Notes: generated from the sequence alone by a model not told the origin. A stretch of 12,969 nt of DNA from an uncultured Oscillibacter sp. (GCA_902490355.1 CABUDN010000070.1:1-12969); one strand, 5' to 3'. Counted from the stretch's first letter, positions 1-7,952 are shown. A program made the numbers and translations.

Positions 1-110
1 GTATAGCGTATTTCACCTCCCCGGATGAATAGAGCCGAATCATTCTGTCTGGGCGGGGCAGTTCCCGTCCAACACTGACCCACAGAGGCAGTGATGAAAA
101 GGAGAGCAGT

Positions 111-1637
111 ATGAAAAAGCACCTGATGGCGCTCCTTCTTCTGGTGAGCCTCCTGTGCACCGTACTCAGCGGATGCGGAGACGGCAGCGCGGAGCAGACC
201 CCGGAGGATCGGGCCCAGGCCAACACCATCAATGTTGGCATCGCACAGGATCTGGACGAGAGTCTTGACCCTCACAAGACCGTGAAGGCAGGAACCCGCG
301 AAGTCATGTTCAATGTATTTGAAGGGCTGATGAAGCCCACTTCCAACGGAGATCTGACCCCTGCCGTGGCGGAAAGCTACACGGTTTCCGACGACCATAG
401 AACCTACACCTTTACCCTGCGGGAGGGTGTCAAGTTCCATAACGGAGACGCGGTGACGGCGGAGGATGTGATCTATTCCATTCAGCGCTGCATCGCCCCT
501 GCCGAAACGGGAATCGTTCCGGTGGAGGCGTTTTCTATTATCACCGACATCCAGGCTCTCGATGAGCGCACGGTGGCCATCACGATTTCCGAACCCAGCA
601 ATGAGTTCATCTCCTATCTGACGACCGCCATTTTGCCGGCGGACTATGAGGAGCAGGATACCGCCCCCGTGGGCACCGGTCCGTTCCGGTTTGTCTCCCG
701 GACCGCGCAGGACTCCATTGTGCTGGAGAAGTTCGACGAGTACTGGGGCACGCCGGCCAATCTGGATAAGGTTACCTTCAAGATCATCGAAAATGCCGAC
801 AGCCTGCTCATGAGCCTGCAGAGCGGCGCCATTGATCTGTGCGCCCATCTCACCAGCACCCAGGTTGCCCAGCTGGGCGAGGATTTCCAGATCGAGGAGG
901 GGACCATGAACCTGGTCCAGGCGCTCTACCTCAACAACGCTGTGGAACCCTTTGACAATGAGCTGGTACGCCAGGCCCTGAGCTATGCAGTGGACAAGCA
1001 GGGCATCATCGATCTGGCCTTCGACGGCTACGGCAGCCCCATCGGCTCCAGCATGTATCCCGCCTTCGGCAAGTATTTCGATGAGAGCCTGACGGATTAT
1101 TACACCTATGATGTGGAAAAGGCCAAGGAGCTGCTGGCCCAGGCTGGTTATCCCGACGGATTCGATATGACCATCACGGTTCCCAGCAACTATCAGCCCC
1201 ACATGGATACGGCGGAGGTGCTGGTGCAGCAGCTGGCCGCCGTGGGTGTCCGGGCGACCATCCAGCCCATCGAGTGGGAGAGCTGGATCTCCGACGTGTA
1301 CACCGGACGGCAGTTCCAGTCCACCGTGGTGGGCGTGGATGCCGCCAACATGACGGCCCGGGCCCTGCTGGAGCGTTTTACCTCCACGTACGGCTCCAAC
1401 TTCATCAACTATAACAATGCGGAATACGACCAGCTGTTCCAGCAGGCGCTCGCCACCTATGACGACGCCGAGCAGACGGCTCTGTACAAGCAAATGGAGC
1501 GCAACCTCACCGAGCACGCCGCCAACGTCTATATTCAGGACCTGGCGGACCTGGTGGCGGTGCGCAGCGGACTGGAAGGCGTGACCTTCTATCCCATCTA
1601 CGTACTGGACCTGTCCAGTATCCGATATACTGCCTGA
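111..1637 (+). CDS. ABC transporter substrate-binding lipoprotein, family 5 (DppA/OppA/NikA type)
   Basis: Extracellular binding protein that captures a solute, in this family usually a peptide but also nickel, opines or sugars, and delivers it to the permease pair encoded next. The 508-residue product starts with a lipoprotein signal: KK charge, a leucine-rich core and the lipobox LSGC with Cys22 as the lipidated residue. The family-5 signature lies near residues 98-126 and includes FTLREGVKFHNGDAVTAEDV. Length fits the family (about 500-540). The start at 111 is supported by AAAAGGAG at 97-104. A 7-bp hairpin at 51-70 lies in the leader, but I see no convincing promoter in the 110 bases available, so the promoter may lie further left. 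First gene of a six-gene operon. The family is secure; the ligand cannot be read from the sequence. Confidence 0.95.
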   Translation: MKKHLMALLLLVSLLCTVLSGCGDGSAEQTPEDRAQANTINVGIAQDLDESLDPHKTVKAGTREVMFNVFEGLMKPTSNGDLTPAVAESYTVSDDHRTYTFTLREGVKFHNGDAVTAEDVIYSIQRCIAPAETGIVPVEAFSIITDIQALDERTVAITISEPSNEFISYLTTAILPADYEEQDTAPVGTGPFRFVSRTAQDSIVLEKFDEYWGTPANLDKVTFKIIENADSLLMSLQSGAIDLCAHLTSTQVAQLGEDFQIEEGTMNLVQALYLNNAVEPFDNELVRQALSYAVDKQGIIDLAFDGYGSPIGSSMYPAFGKYFDESLTDYYTYDVEKAKELLAQAGYPDGFDMTITVPSNYQPHMDTAEVLVQQLAAVGVRATIQPIEWESWISDVYTGRQFQSTVVGVDAANMTARALLERFTSTYGSNFINYNNAEYDQLFQQALATYDDAEQTALYKQMERNLTEHAANVYIQDLADLVAVRSGLEGVTFYPIYVLDLSSIRYTA

Positions 1638-1645
1638 TATGAACG

Positions 1646-1664
1646 GCGGCATGCATGATGCCGC
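1646..1664 (+). promoter_or_regulatory. Intercistronic hairpin between binding-protein and permease genes
   Basis: A perfect 7-bp stem (GCGGCAT / ATGCCGC) with a 5-nt loop lies 9 nt after the stop of the binding-protein gene and just before the Shine-Dalgarno of the permease gene. It has no T-tract, so it is not a full terminator. In many ABC operons a hairpin in this position protects the 3' end of the binding-protein message and lowers permease expression. That role is inferred here. Confidence 0.55.
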
Positions 1665-1688
1665 TGCGCTGAAAGGGAGGCGAAGACC

Positions 1689-2651
1689 ATGAAATACGCG
1701 GCAAAGCGCATCGCCATGCTGCTGGTGACCATGGTCATCGTCTCTCTTTTGGCGTTTGTGGCCTTTGATTTGATCTCCGGTGACCCCGCCACCGCCATGC
1801 TGGGTACCGCCGCTACCCCGGAAAAGGTGGCGGCCCTGCGGGCGGAGCTGGGGCTGGACCGGCCGCTGCTGGTGCGCTATGGTGAGTGGCTGGCGGGATT
1901 CTTCACCGGGAATCTGGGTGTCTCCTACAGTTATGGCCAGCCGGTATGGGATCTGATTTCCTCCAAGGTGCTGGTCACTCTGGTGCTGAGCCTGATGAGC
2001 TTTGTGCTGATTGTGGCGGTGTCCATCCCTATGGGACTGCATTCTGCCATGGGCGGCGGAAAACTGGAGGGCGTGCGGGACGGCGTGCGTACCGTGGTCA
2101 ACCAGCTGTGCATGGCGGTGCCGCCCTTCTTCACCGGAATTCTGCTTTCCTGGCTGTTCGGTACGGTGCTGCACTGGTTTATCCACGGCCAGTTCCCCGG
2201 CCTGAGCCAGGATCCGCTGGGATCTCTGGGATACCTGCTGTTTGCGGCCATTTCCCTGGCCATTCCCCGGATTGCCATGACGACCCGGATGCTCCGGGGC
2301 ACGATCCGGGAGGAACTGCAAAAAGACTATGTCCGAACCGCCATATCCCGGGGCAATGACCGCAAAGGCGTGCTGCGGCGGCATGTTTTGAAAAATTCCC
2401 TGGTGGTCACGGTGACCTTCCTGGCCCAGACCATGGCGGAGATTGTGGCAGGCAGCATCGTGGTGGAGCAGGTCTTTGCCATTCCGGGTCTGGGACGGAT
2501 GCTGGTGGCGTCCATTTCCAGCCGGGATTATCCCACCGTGCAGGCCATTGTGGTGATTCTGGCGTTTTGGGTGGTGCTGGCCGGGACCGTGGCGGATCTC
2601 ATCAACCAGCGCATTGATCCCCGCCTGCGGTTAGGAGGGCGCCCGGTATGA
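1689..2651 (+). CDS. ABC transporter permease, DppB/OppB/NikB type
   Basis: First membrane subunit of the importer. The 320-residue protein has the family layout: an N-terminal transmembrane helix (about 8-28), a periplasm-side segment containing LGLDRPLLVRYGEW (55-68), then five more hydrophobic helices. The cytoplasmic EAA loop that contacts the ATPase is clear around residues 214-236, with YVRTAISRG followed by VLRRHVLKN. The C-terminal block QVFAIPGLGRML (261-272) and ending NQRIDPRLR are typical of DppB/OppB. Length is normal (about 305-340). GGGAGG just upstream supports the ATG at 1689. The stop overlaps the start of the next permease gene (ATGA), so the two are translationally coupled. 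Confidence 0.95.
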   Translation: MKYAAKRIAMLLVTMVIVSLLAFVAFDLISGDPATAMLGTAATPEKVAALRAELGLDRPLLVRYGEWLAGFFTGNLGVSYSYGQPVWDLISSKVLVTLVLSLMSFVLIVAVSIPMGLHSAMGGGKLEGVRDGVRTVVNQLCMAVPPFFTGILLSWLFGTVLHWFIHGQFPGLSQDPLGSLGYLLFAAISLAIPRIAMTTRMLRGTIREELQKDYVRTAISRGNDRKGVLRRHVLKNSLVVTVTFLAQTMAEIVAGSIVVEQVFAIPGLGRMLVASISSRDYPTVQAIVVILAFWVVLAGTVADLINQRIDPRLRLGGRPV

Positions 2652-3463
2652 AACGAAGACGGATGAACGGCTATCTGCTGGCCGGCGGAATTCTGGCCGG
2701 TTTTTTGGCGGTTGTGATTTTGCTGGGAATCTTTTGGACACCCTATGATCCTGCGGCCATGTCCGTGGGACCCAAGCTGGACGGGCCCTCCCTGCTTCAT
2801 CCCATGGGGACGGACAACTTCGGCCGGGATATTCTCAGCCGTGTGATGCAGGGGGCAGGGACCACCTGCACCATTGCCTTGGCCACCGTGGCCATCGGCT
2901 CGGTGGCGGGCACCCTGATCGGCGCCCTGACGGGATACTTCGGCGGCCTGGTGGATGAAGTCCTCATGCGGGTGGGCGATGCCCTGACCGCCTTCCCCAG
3001 CATTTTGCTGGCTCTGGTGGTGATCTCCCTGCTGGGACCAGGCAAAAAATACAACGTGGTGGTGGCATTGGGATTGGTGTTTATCCCCAGTTTTGCCCGG
3101 GTGACCCGGACGGCCTTTGCCTCTTTGCGGGATGTCAATTATGTCAAGAGTGCCCGTTTGATGGGTGCTTCTCCGTGGCGGATTCTGGTGGTGCACATGC
3201 TGCCCAATACCACGTCCGTCCTGCTGCCGGCCCTGACCATCGGCTTCAACAACGCCGTGCTGGCGGAGGCATCCATGAGCTTTCTCGGGATCGGCGTCAC
3301 GCCGCCGGATGCCTCTCTGGGATACATGCTTTCCGAGGCCCAAAGCATGCTCACCACGGCCCCGTGGTACGCGGTGGCCACCGGCGGAACCATTGTGCTG
3401 CTGGTGTTCAGCGTGGGCCTTCTGGGCGAGGGCCTGCAGCGCCGCGACAAGGGGGTGGCATGA
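2648..3463 (+). CDS. ABC transporter permease, DppC/OppC/NikC type
   Basis: Second membrane subunit, pairing with the DppB-type protein. The 271-residue product has one N-terminal helix (about 9-30), then the family hallmark HPMGTDNFGRDILSR (51-65), four or five further helices, the EAA loop around 165-187 (SARLMGASPWRILVVHMLPN) and the late block SFLGIGVTPPDASLGYML. Length fits the shorter NikC-like members (about 275-300). It starts on an ATGA overlap with the preceding permease and is preceded by TTAGGAGG. It ends on a second overlap with the ATPase gene, so the complex is probably made in fixed proportion. Confidence 0.95.
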   Translation: MKRRRMNGYLLAGGILAGFLAVVILLGIFWTPYDPAAMSVGPKLDGPSLLHPMGTDNFGRDILSRVMQGAGTTCTIALATVAIGSVAGTLIGALTGYFGGLVDEVLMRVGDALTAFPSILLALVVISLLGPGKKYNVVVALGLVFIPSFARVTRTAFASLRDVNYVKSARLMGASPWRILVVHMLPNTTSVLLPALTIGFNNAVLAEASMSFLGIGVTPPDASLGYMLSEAQSMLTTAPWYAVATGGTIVLLVFSVGLLGEGLQRRDKGVA

Positions 3464-4257
3464 TGCTGGAAATTCAAGACCTGCATGTGCAGTTCCATAC
3501 CCGGAACCGGGAGGCGGTCTCGGGCGTGTCCCTGACGATCCATGACGGGGAGATTCTGGGCCTGGTGGGCGAGTCCGGCTCCGGCAAAAGCGTGACGGCC
3601 ATGGCGGTGGCGGGGCTGCTGCCCCGCAGACAGTGCCGCTATTCCGGCCGCATCCTGCTGGACGGCACGGAGCTGCTCCATGCCGACCGGGCACAGCTGC
3701 GCCGGGTGCAGGGCAAAGCCATTGGTGTGGTGTTTCAGGAGCCCATGAGCAGTATGGACCCCTTGATGAAGGTGGGGCGCCAGGTGGAAGAGGTACTGGA
3801 GCTTCACACGGATCTGGATCCGCAGCAGCGGCGGCAGGCAGCCCTGGAGGCCCTGGCGGCGGTGGAGCTGCCGGATCCGGAGGGCGTGTATGAGAAGTAC
3901 CCCCATGAGCTCTCCGGCGGTATGCTGCAAAGGGCCATGATCGCCGCGGCCATCGTGATCCGGCCCCGGCTGCTGCTGTTGGACGAGCCTACTACGGCAC
4001 TGGATGTGACGATCCAGGCGCAGATTCTGGCCCTTTTGAAAAAGCTCAATCAGGAGTCCGGGATCTCCATGCTCTTTATCTCCCATAACCTGGCGGTGGT
4101 GCGCAAGCTCTGCAGCCGGGTGGCCGTGATGCAGCGGGGTGTGCTGGTGGAGGAGGGGGAGACGGATCAGGTCTTCTACCACCCGCAGGATCCCTACACC
4201 CAGCGGCTGATTGCCGCCATTCCCACCCGCCGGAGAAAGGAGGAGCGCCATGAGTGA
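3460..4257 (+). CDS. ABC transporter ATP-binding protein, DppD/OppD/NikD type
   Basis: One of two nucleotide-binding subunits that power the importer on the inner face of the membrane. The 265-residue protein shows Walker A GESGSGKS (37-44), Q-loop Gln93, ABC signature LSGGM (151-155), Walker B LLLLDEP (171-177) and switch His209. It ends soon after the HPQDPYTQRL block, so it lacks the roughly 60-residue C-terminal extension of typical DppD/OppD and is closer in length to NikD. I chose the ATG at 3460 because it overlaps the upstream TGA at 3461-3463; an ATG at 3463 is equally possible. The open frame continues upstream to 3175, but that part lies inside the permease gene. Confidence 0.95.
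   Translation: MMLEIQDLHVQFHTRNREAVSGVSLTIHDGEILGLVGESGSGKSVTAMAVAGLLPRRQCRYSGRILLDGTELLHADRAQLRRVQGKAIGVVFQEPMSSMDPLMKVGRQVEEVLELHTDLDPQQRRQAALEALAAVELPDPEGVYEKYPHELSGGMLQRAMIAAAIVIRPRLLLLDEPTTALDVTIQAQILALLKKLNQESGISMLFISHNLAVVRKLCSRVAVMQRGVLVEEGETDQVFYHPQDPYTQRLIAAIPTRRRKEERHE
3550..3579 (+). repeat. Exact 30-nt repeat shared by the two ATPase genes (copy 1 of Walker A repeat)
   Basis: The 30 bases coding for EILGLVGESG in the first ATPase gene are identical to 4373-4402 in the second. A further identical 31-nt stretch, after the Walker B motif, lies at 4000-4030 and 4757-4787. Protein conservation explains the position. Identity at every synonymous site is more than conservation requires and points to strong codon bias or gene conversion. 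Confidence 0.85.
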
Positions 4258-4984
4258 AGATCTGGTGCTGTCACTGCGCCATGTCACCAGCGGCTACCGC
4301 GACGGCGGACTGTTCCGCCGGGGAGCGGTGCAGGAGGTGCTCCACGACGTCTCCTTCGACGTGCGCCACGGCGAGATTCTGGGCCTGGTGGGCGAGTCCG
4401 GCACAGGCAAATCCACCCTGGCCCGGACGATTCTGGGCATGCTCCGCCCGGACAGCGGAGAAGTGATCCATTATACCAAACGGCCCCAGATGATCTTCCA
4501 GGACCCGTACAGTTCCCTGAACCCTGCGTACAGCGTGGAATGGACGCTGGAGGAGCCCCTTCGGATTTACGGCAAGTATGACCGGGCAGAGCGCAAGCGC
4601 CGGGTGCGGGAGATGCTCTCCCGCGTGGAGCTGCCGGAGGAGTGTCTGAAGGCCCGGCCCGGTGAGCTCTCCGGCGGCCAGCGCCAGCGGGTGAGCATTG
4701 CCGCGGCTTTGATCCGTCGCCCCCGCTTCCTGATTGCCGACGAACCGGTCAGCGCTCTGGATGTGACGATCCAGGCGCAGATTCTGGAACTGCTGCGGCA
4801 GCTGCGCCAGGAGCTGGATTTGAGCTATCTCTTCATTTCCCACGATCTCAATGTGGTCTATCAGCTCTGTGACCGGGTGCTGGTCATGAAGTCCGGCCGC
4901 ATTGTGGAGCAGGGAACGGTGGAAGAGATTTTTGAGCATCCCCAGGATCCCTATACCCGGCAGCTTCTGGAGGCAGCCCAATGA
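4250..4984 (+). CDS. ABC transporter ATP-binding protein, DppF/OppF/NikE type
   Basis: Second ATPase, expected to form a heterodimer with the preceding one. The 244 residues carry Walker A GESGTGKS (48-55), Q-loop Gln84, the canonical signature LSGGQRQR (140-147), Walker B LIADEP (161-166) and switch His198. It stops directly after HPQDPYTRQLLEAAQ, so the C-terminal oligopeptide/dipeptide extension seen in about 330-residue DppF proteins is missing. The start at 4250 overlaps the preceding stop at 4255-4257 and sits after AAAGGAGG. A frame open from 4211 lacks such a site. Two stretches of 30 and 31 nt are identical to the neighbouring ATPase gene. Confidence 0.95.
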   Translation: MSEDLVLSLRHVTSGYRDGGLFRRGAVQEVLHDVSFDVRHGEILGLVGESGTGKSTLARTILGMLRPDSGEVIHYTKRPQMIFQDPYSSLNPAYSVEWTLEEPLRIYGKYDRAERKRRVREMLSRVELPEECLKARPGELSGGQRQRVSIAAALIRRPRFLIADEPVSALDVTIQAQILELLRQLRQELDLSYLFISHDLNVVYQLCDRVLVMKSGRIVEQGTVEEIFEHPQDPYTRQLLEAAQ

Positions 4985-6084
4985 CGCGGCTGCGGAGGCT
5001 GCTGGGGCAGCATCCCCGGCTGTATGGATGGCTGGCTCTGGATCTGGTGGTGCTGGCGGCCTATGGCGTCTGCCGGGGAAACCGGGCATGGATGAATGCG
5101 TTTGCCTCCCAGGTCACGGGACCGTTGAAAGAAGCACTGGGACGCCTTTGCTACCGCACGGAGATTTCCGTGATGGAAGTGCTGGCGGCGGCGCTGGTGA
5201 TTGGGACTGTACTCTACATCCTGGCCAGCGTGGTGATGGTGGTCCGGACCGCCCGGGGAGGCCGCGGCCGACGCGCCTGGGGCGCCGTTTTGGGAGCGGT
5301 GTGCACCGGCCTTTTGATCTGGGACGGATTTTGTCTGCTGTGGGGCGTCAATTACTGGACGGACAGCTTTCAGGATCTGTCGGGCATCTACGCCCAGCCG
5401 GTGCGCCAGGAAGATCTGACTGCCGTGACGGCGGAGTTTGCCCAGCAGCTCAGCCAGGCGGCAGGGGAGGTCCCGCGGGACGAAAACGGCCTGTTTGCCG
5501 TCTCCCGGGAGGAAATTCTGGCGGACAGTCCCTACGTCTATGACACGCTGGAGCAGCAGTTTCCCTTCCTGACCTTTGACGATACCGGGGTCAAGGGGAT
5601 GTATTTTTCCCGGCTGATGAGCATCATCGACTTTACCGGCTTCTACTGTCCCTATACGGGGGAAGCCAATGTAAATGTGGACAGCCCGGCCTGTCTGCTG
5701 CCGTCCACGGCGGCCCATGAGATGGCCCATCAGAGGGGGATTGCCTCCGAGCAGGAGTGCAACTTCCTGGCGATTTTGGCATCCACGACCTCCGGGAACC
5801 CGGCGTATGTGTACTCCGGCTACCTGATGGGATTCATTCATCTGGGCAATGCCCTCTACCGGGTGGACCCGGAGACCTACTGGACCATCCGGGATCAGCT
5901 GCCGGAGTCTGTGGAGGCGGATCTGGCATACAACAATGCCTACTGGGACCAGTTCGAGGATTCGGTGGTGCAGCAGGCATCCAATCACATCTATGACGGC
6001 ATGCTCAAGGCCTATGGTGATGAAAACGGGATTGCCTCGTATGGGACCGTGGTGGATTTGCTGGTGGCCTATTACGCTGCATAA
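4981..6084 (+). CDS. DUF3810 family membrane protein with HExxH metallopeptidase-like motif
   Basis: The 367-residue protein has three hydrophobic N-terminal segments (about 13-31, 63-88 and 98-121) and then a long, probably extracytoplasmic, soluble domain. That domain contains HEMAHQRGIASEQECNF (246-262), an HExxH zinc-site motif followed by acidic residues Glu257 and Glu259 that could be the third ligand. Both the arrangement and the HExAHQRG motif match DUF3810, a family with no firmly established substrate that I recall as peptidase-like. The gene starts on an ATGA overlap with the second ATPase stop and has GGAGG seven bases upstream, so it is translationally coupled to the importer. 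A role in trimming peptides for uptake, or in maturing an envelope component, is inference. Confidence 0.85.
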   Translation: MTRLRRLLGQHPRLYGWLALDLVVLAAYGVCRGNRAWMNAFASQVTGPLKEALGRLCYRTEISVMEVLAAALVIGTVLYILASVVMVVRTARGGRGRRAWGAVLGAVCTGLLIWDGFCLLWGVNYWTDSFQDLSGIYAQPVRQEDLTAVTAEFAQQLSQAAGEVPRDENGLFAVSREEILADSPYVYDTLEQQFPFLTFDDTGVKGMYFSRLMSIIDFTGFYCPYTGEANVNVDSPACLLPSTAAHEMAHQRGIASEQECNFLAILASTTSGNPAYVYSGYLMGFIHLGNALYRVDPETYWTIRDQLPESVEADLAYNNAYWDQFEDSVVQQASNHIYDGMLKAYGDENGIASYGTVVDLLVAYYAA

Positions 6085-6103
6085 CGTCTACATAAAAGAA
6101 AAG

Positions 6104-6135
6104 TACCGCCCGGCGCATATATGCGCCGGGCGGTA
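6104..6135. terminator. Bidirectional intrinsic terminator between convergent operons
   Basis: A perfect 32-bp palindrome (16-bp arms; half-site begins TACCGCCCGGCG) lies between the stop of the + strand DUF3810 gene and the stop of the - strand esterase gene. On the + strand it is followed by TGCTTTTA, and on the - strand by CTTTTCTTTT. It can therefore end transcription from both sides. Confidence 0.9.
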
Positions 6136-6140
6136 TGCTT

Positions 6141-6956
6141 TTATGCGTGGGGCAATCCGAAGAATGTAAGCGCTGTGCGGATGGCCTGGTCCCAGTAGTC
6201 AAAGTTGTGCATGCCGGGATCGATTTGGAAGGTGTGGTCCAGGTGCGGGCAGTGATCGGCAAAAAAGGCGGCCAGGTCCTCGTTGGCAGGCAGAAGCGGA
6301 TCATCGTCTCCGCACAGCTGCAGCAGCCGGGGCTTGGGGCCGGGGGCATCGTTGAGCTGCCGGGCCAGAGCCTTTAGGCTGTACGGGGAGGACTCATAGG
6401 CATCCTCCAGACCGAAGACGCAGCGGAAATTCCGGTCCACTTCCTCCAGAGGCGGAATGGCCAGACCGCGCTCCGCGGCCCGGGGAAGATCCCGCATCTG
6501 GTCCAGCCGCACCGCGGCGGACAGTCCTGCGGCAGCGGCGTACCGGTCCGGGTGCGCCATGGCGGCCCGCAGGGCGCCGTATCCGCCCATGGACATGCCG
6601 GCAATGAAGGTGTCCTCCCGCCGGGGGGAGAGATGGAACCAGTTTCCCAGAGCCACGGGCAGTTCTTCCGTCAGATAGGTGCCGTAGCGATGGGACTGTT
6701 CGCCATCCACATAGCAGCCCCGTGCTCCATTGGGCATGACGACAATAACGTCTGTGTTTTGCAGATAGGACTCCAGCCGGGTCAGACGCAGCCAGCTGGT
6801 GTGGTCCTGTCCGTGTCCGTGCAGCAGGTAAAGAACCGGATAGGGCTGGCCCTGCCGGGAAGCGTGGGGAACACCCCGCCGCTCCGGAAGGAGCAGGGTA
6901 ACCTGGGTGTTCATCGCCAGCTGATAGGAATAGAGATCCAACTGTACCACTGCCAT
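6141..6956 (-). CDS. Alpha/beta-hydrolase serine esterase, EstA/FrmB (esterase D) type
   Basis: A 271-residue cytoplasmic hydrolase without signal peptide. The oxyanion-hole motif HGHG (46-49) follows a LLHGH beta-strand turn. The nucleophile elbow is GMSMGGYGA with Ser122. The acid is one of Asp217-219 in CGDDDPLLPAN, and the base is His250 in GMHNFDYW. This catalytic set and the length match tributyrin esterase EstA and S-formylglutathione hydrolase FrmB. The natural ester is unknown: short acyl or acetyl esters on sugars are typical for such clostridial homologues, while glutathione chemistry is unlikely in this setting. The start is set by AAGGAGGTT at 6962-6970. It lies 39 nt after the AraC-type gene, so the two are probably cotranscribed, and it ends at the shared palindromic terminator. 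Confidence 0.88.
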   Translation of the reverse strand: MAVVQLDLYSYQLAMNTQVTLLLPERRGVPHASRQGQPYPVLYLLHGHGQDHTSWLRLTRLESYLQNTDVIVVMPNGARGCYVDGEQSHRYGTYLTEELPVALGNWFHLSPRREDTFIAGMSMGGYGALRAAMAHPDRYAAAAGLSAAVRLDQMRDLPRAAERGLAIPPLEEVDRNFRCVFGLEDAYESSPYSLKALARQLNDAPGPKPRLLQLCGDDDPLLPANEDLAAFFADHCPHLDHTFQIDPGMHNFDYWDQAIRTALTFFGLPHA

Positions 6957-6995
6957 GAAAAAACCTCCTTGGGAATCGGATGCGGGGGAAACGGG

Positions 6996-7919
6996 TCAGC
7001 CGTTTCCCTGCCAGGGCAGCAGGCGGCGGCTGTCGGATTCTCCGCTGCTGTGGGTCTTGGCATAGCTTTCCGGGCTGACGCCCATAATCCGGCGGAATGT
7101 GTTGTAAAATGTGCAGTAATTCTGAAAACCGACTTCCATGGCAATTTCGGTCAGAGGCGTGCCTTTGCCCATCAGAAGCGTGGCGGTATTGATGCGTTTT
7201 TCATCGATATAGAGCTTGAGCGTGCTGCGCGTGATGCTCTTGAACGTGCGGGAGAGATAGGTGGGGTTGTAATTGGTGACCCGGCCCAGGGTCTTGAGAC
7301 TCAGGTCCTCACCAATATGGAGGTTGATGTAGTTGATCAGCTCGCACACCAGGTTGTCCTGCCGGGTCAGGGGTGCACCGCCGCTGTTGAAGCGCAGGAA
7401 ATCGTCCTGCAGGTAGGCCAGCATCTGGTGGAGAATTCCCAGCTGGAAGACCATTTTTCCGTGTTCCAGCGTGCAGTCCTGAAAGGCGTTGATCAGGTCG
7501 ATATACTTGTGGATATCCAGTGAGCCCAGATGCAGTACGGGATAGCTGTTGCCGTTGCGGCTGAAGATCTGAATGAGGTTATCACTCTTGGTGGAGCAGG
7601 ACATGACGAAGTTGAACGTCAGGCCCACGCAAAACCGCATGTGCTGCTCATTGTCGCCTACCAGCCACATGTGCTCGTCCATCAGGTCACAGCGCACGAT
7701 ATCGCCGAAATTGATTTCGTATTCCTGATCCAGCAGCCGGTAGCGTGCCGGTTCCTTGCCCAGATAGATGGCAAATTCGTAGAAATCGTGAAAATGGAAC
7801 AGGGGAGCCTTATTTTTTCCGCTCTGATGCAGTTCCGCGTCAAAGCCGAACTGGTCGGTATTATTGGAAAAATGAGCGGCGTTGGTCGAGACGGAAGCGG
7901 GTTTCATCTCATGTTGCAT
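6996..7919 (-). CDS. AraC-family transcriptional regulator with cupin-type sensor domain
   Basis: The 307-residue protein has an N-terminal cupin-like sensing half, seen at about 40-110 (HFHDFYEFAIYLG, then an INFGDIV turn). The C-terminal half, about 190-287, carries the two AraC helix-turn-helix motifs, with SLKTLGRVTNYNPTYLSRTFK in the first and TEIAMEVGFQNYCTFYNTFR in the second, followed by the usual GVSPESY. The sensing domain type is common among regulators of sugar and sugar-acid catabolism. It lies directly downstream of, and in the same direction as, the dehydratase-aldolase genes, but behind a terminator and with its own promoter. It is the best candidate to regulate that pathway; the inducer is unknown. 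Start chosen for the TTAGGTG site at 7927-7933, seven bases before the ATG. Confidence 0.92.
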   Translation of the reverse strand: MQHEMKPASVSTNAAHFSNNTDQFGFDAELHQSGKNKAPLFHFHDFYEFAIYLGKEPARYRLLDQEYEINFGDIVRCDLMDEHMWLVGDNEQHMRFCVGLTFNFVMSCSTKSDNLIQIFSRNGNSYPVLHLGSLDIHKYIDLINAFQDCTLEHGKMVFQLGILHQMLAYLQDDFLRFNSGGAPLTRQDNLVCELINYINLHIGEDLSLKTLGRVTNYNPTYLSRTFKSITRSTLKLYIDEKRINTATLLMGKGTPLTEIAMEVGFQNYCTFYNTFRRIMGVSPESYAKTHSSGESDSRRLLPWQGNG

Positions 7920-7934
7920 GGCAAGACACCTAAT

Positions 7935-7952
7935 ACGGCGGGGGACCGCCGT
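7935..7952 (-). promoter_or_regulatory. Hairpin abutting the AraC-gene ribosome binding site
   Basis: A perfect 7-bp stem (ACGGCGG / CCGCCGT) with a 4-nt loop ends two bases upstream of the TTAGGTG ribosome binding site of the regulator gene. Such a hairpin could influence ribosome access or message stability. No ligand or partner is evident. Confidence 0.4.

Noticed and set aside
91..114. A tiny reading frame (GTG-ATG-AAA...TGA) just before the binding-protein gene.
   Set aside because: It is formed by the Shine-Dalgarno region itself and ends inside the true start; there is no ribosome site of its own.
2528..4287. Long - strand open frames opposite the permease and ATPase genes (2528-3694, 3139-4287).
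   Set aside because: The proteins are rich in His, Gln, Gly and Pro with no domain, and the + strand genes here are unambiguous ABC subunits with complete motifs.
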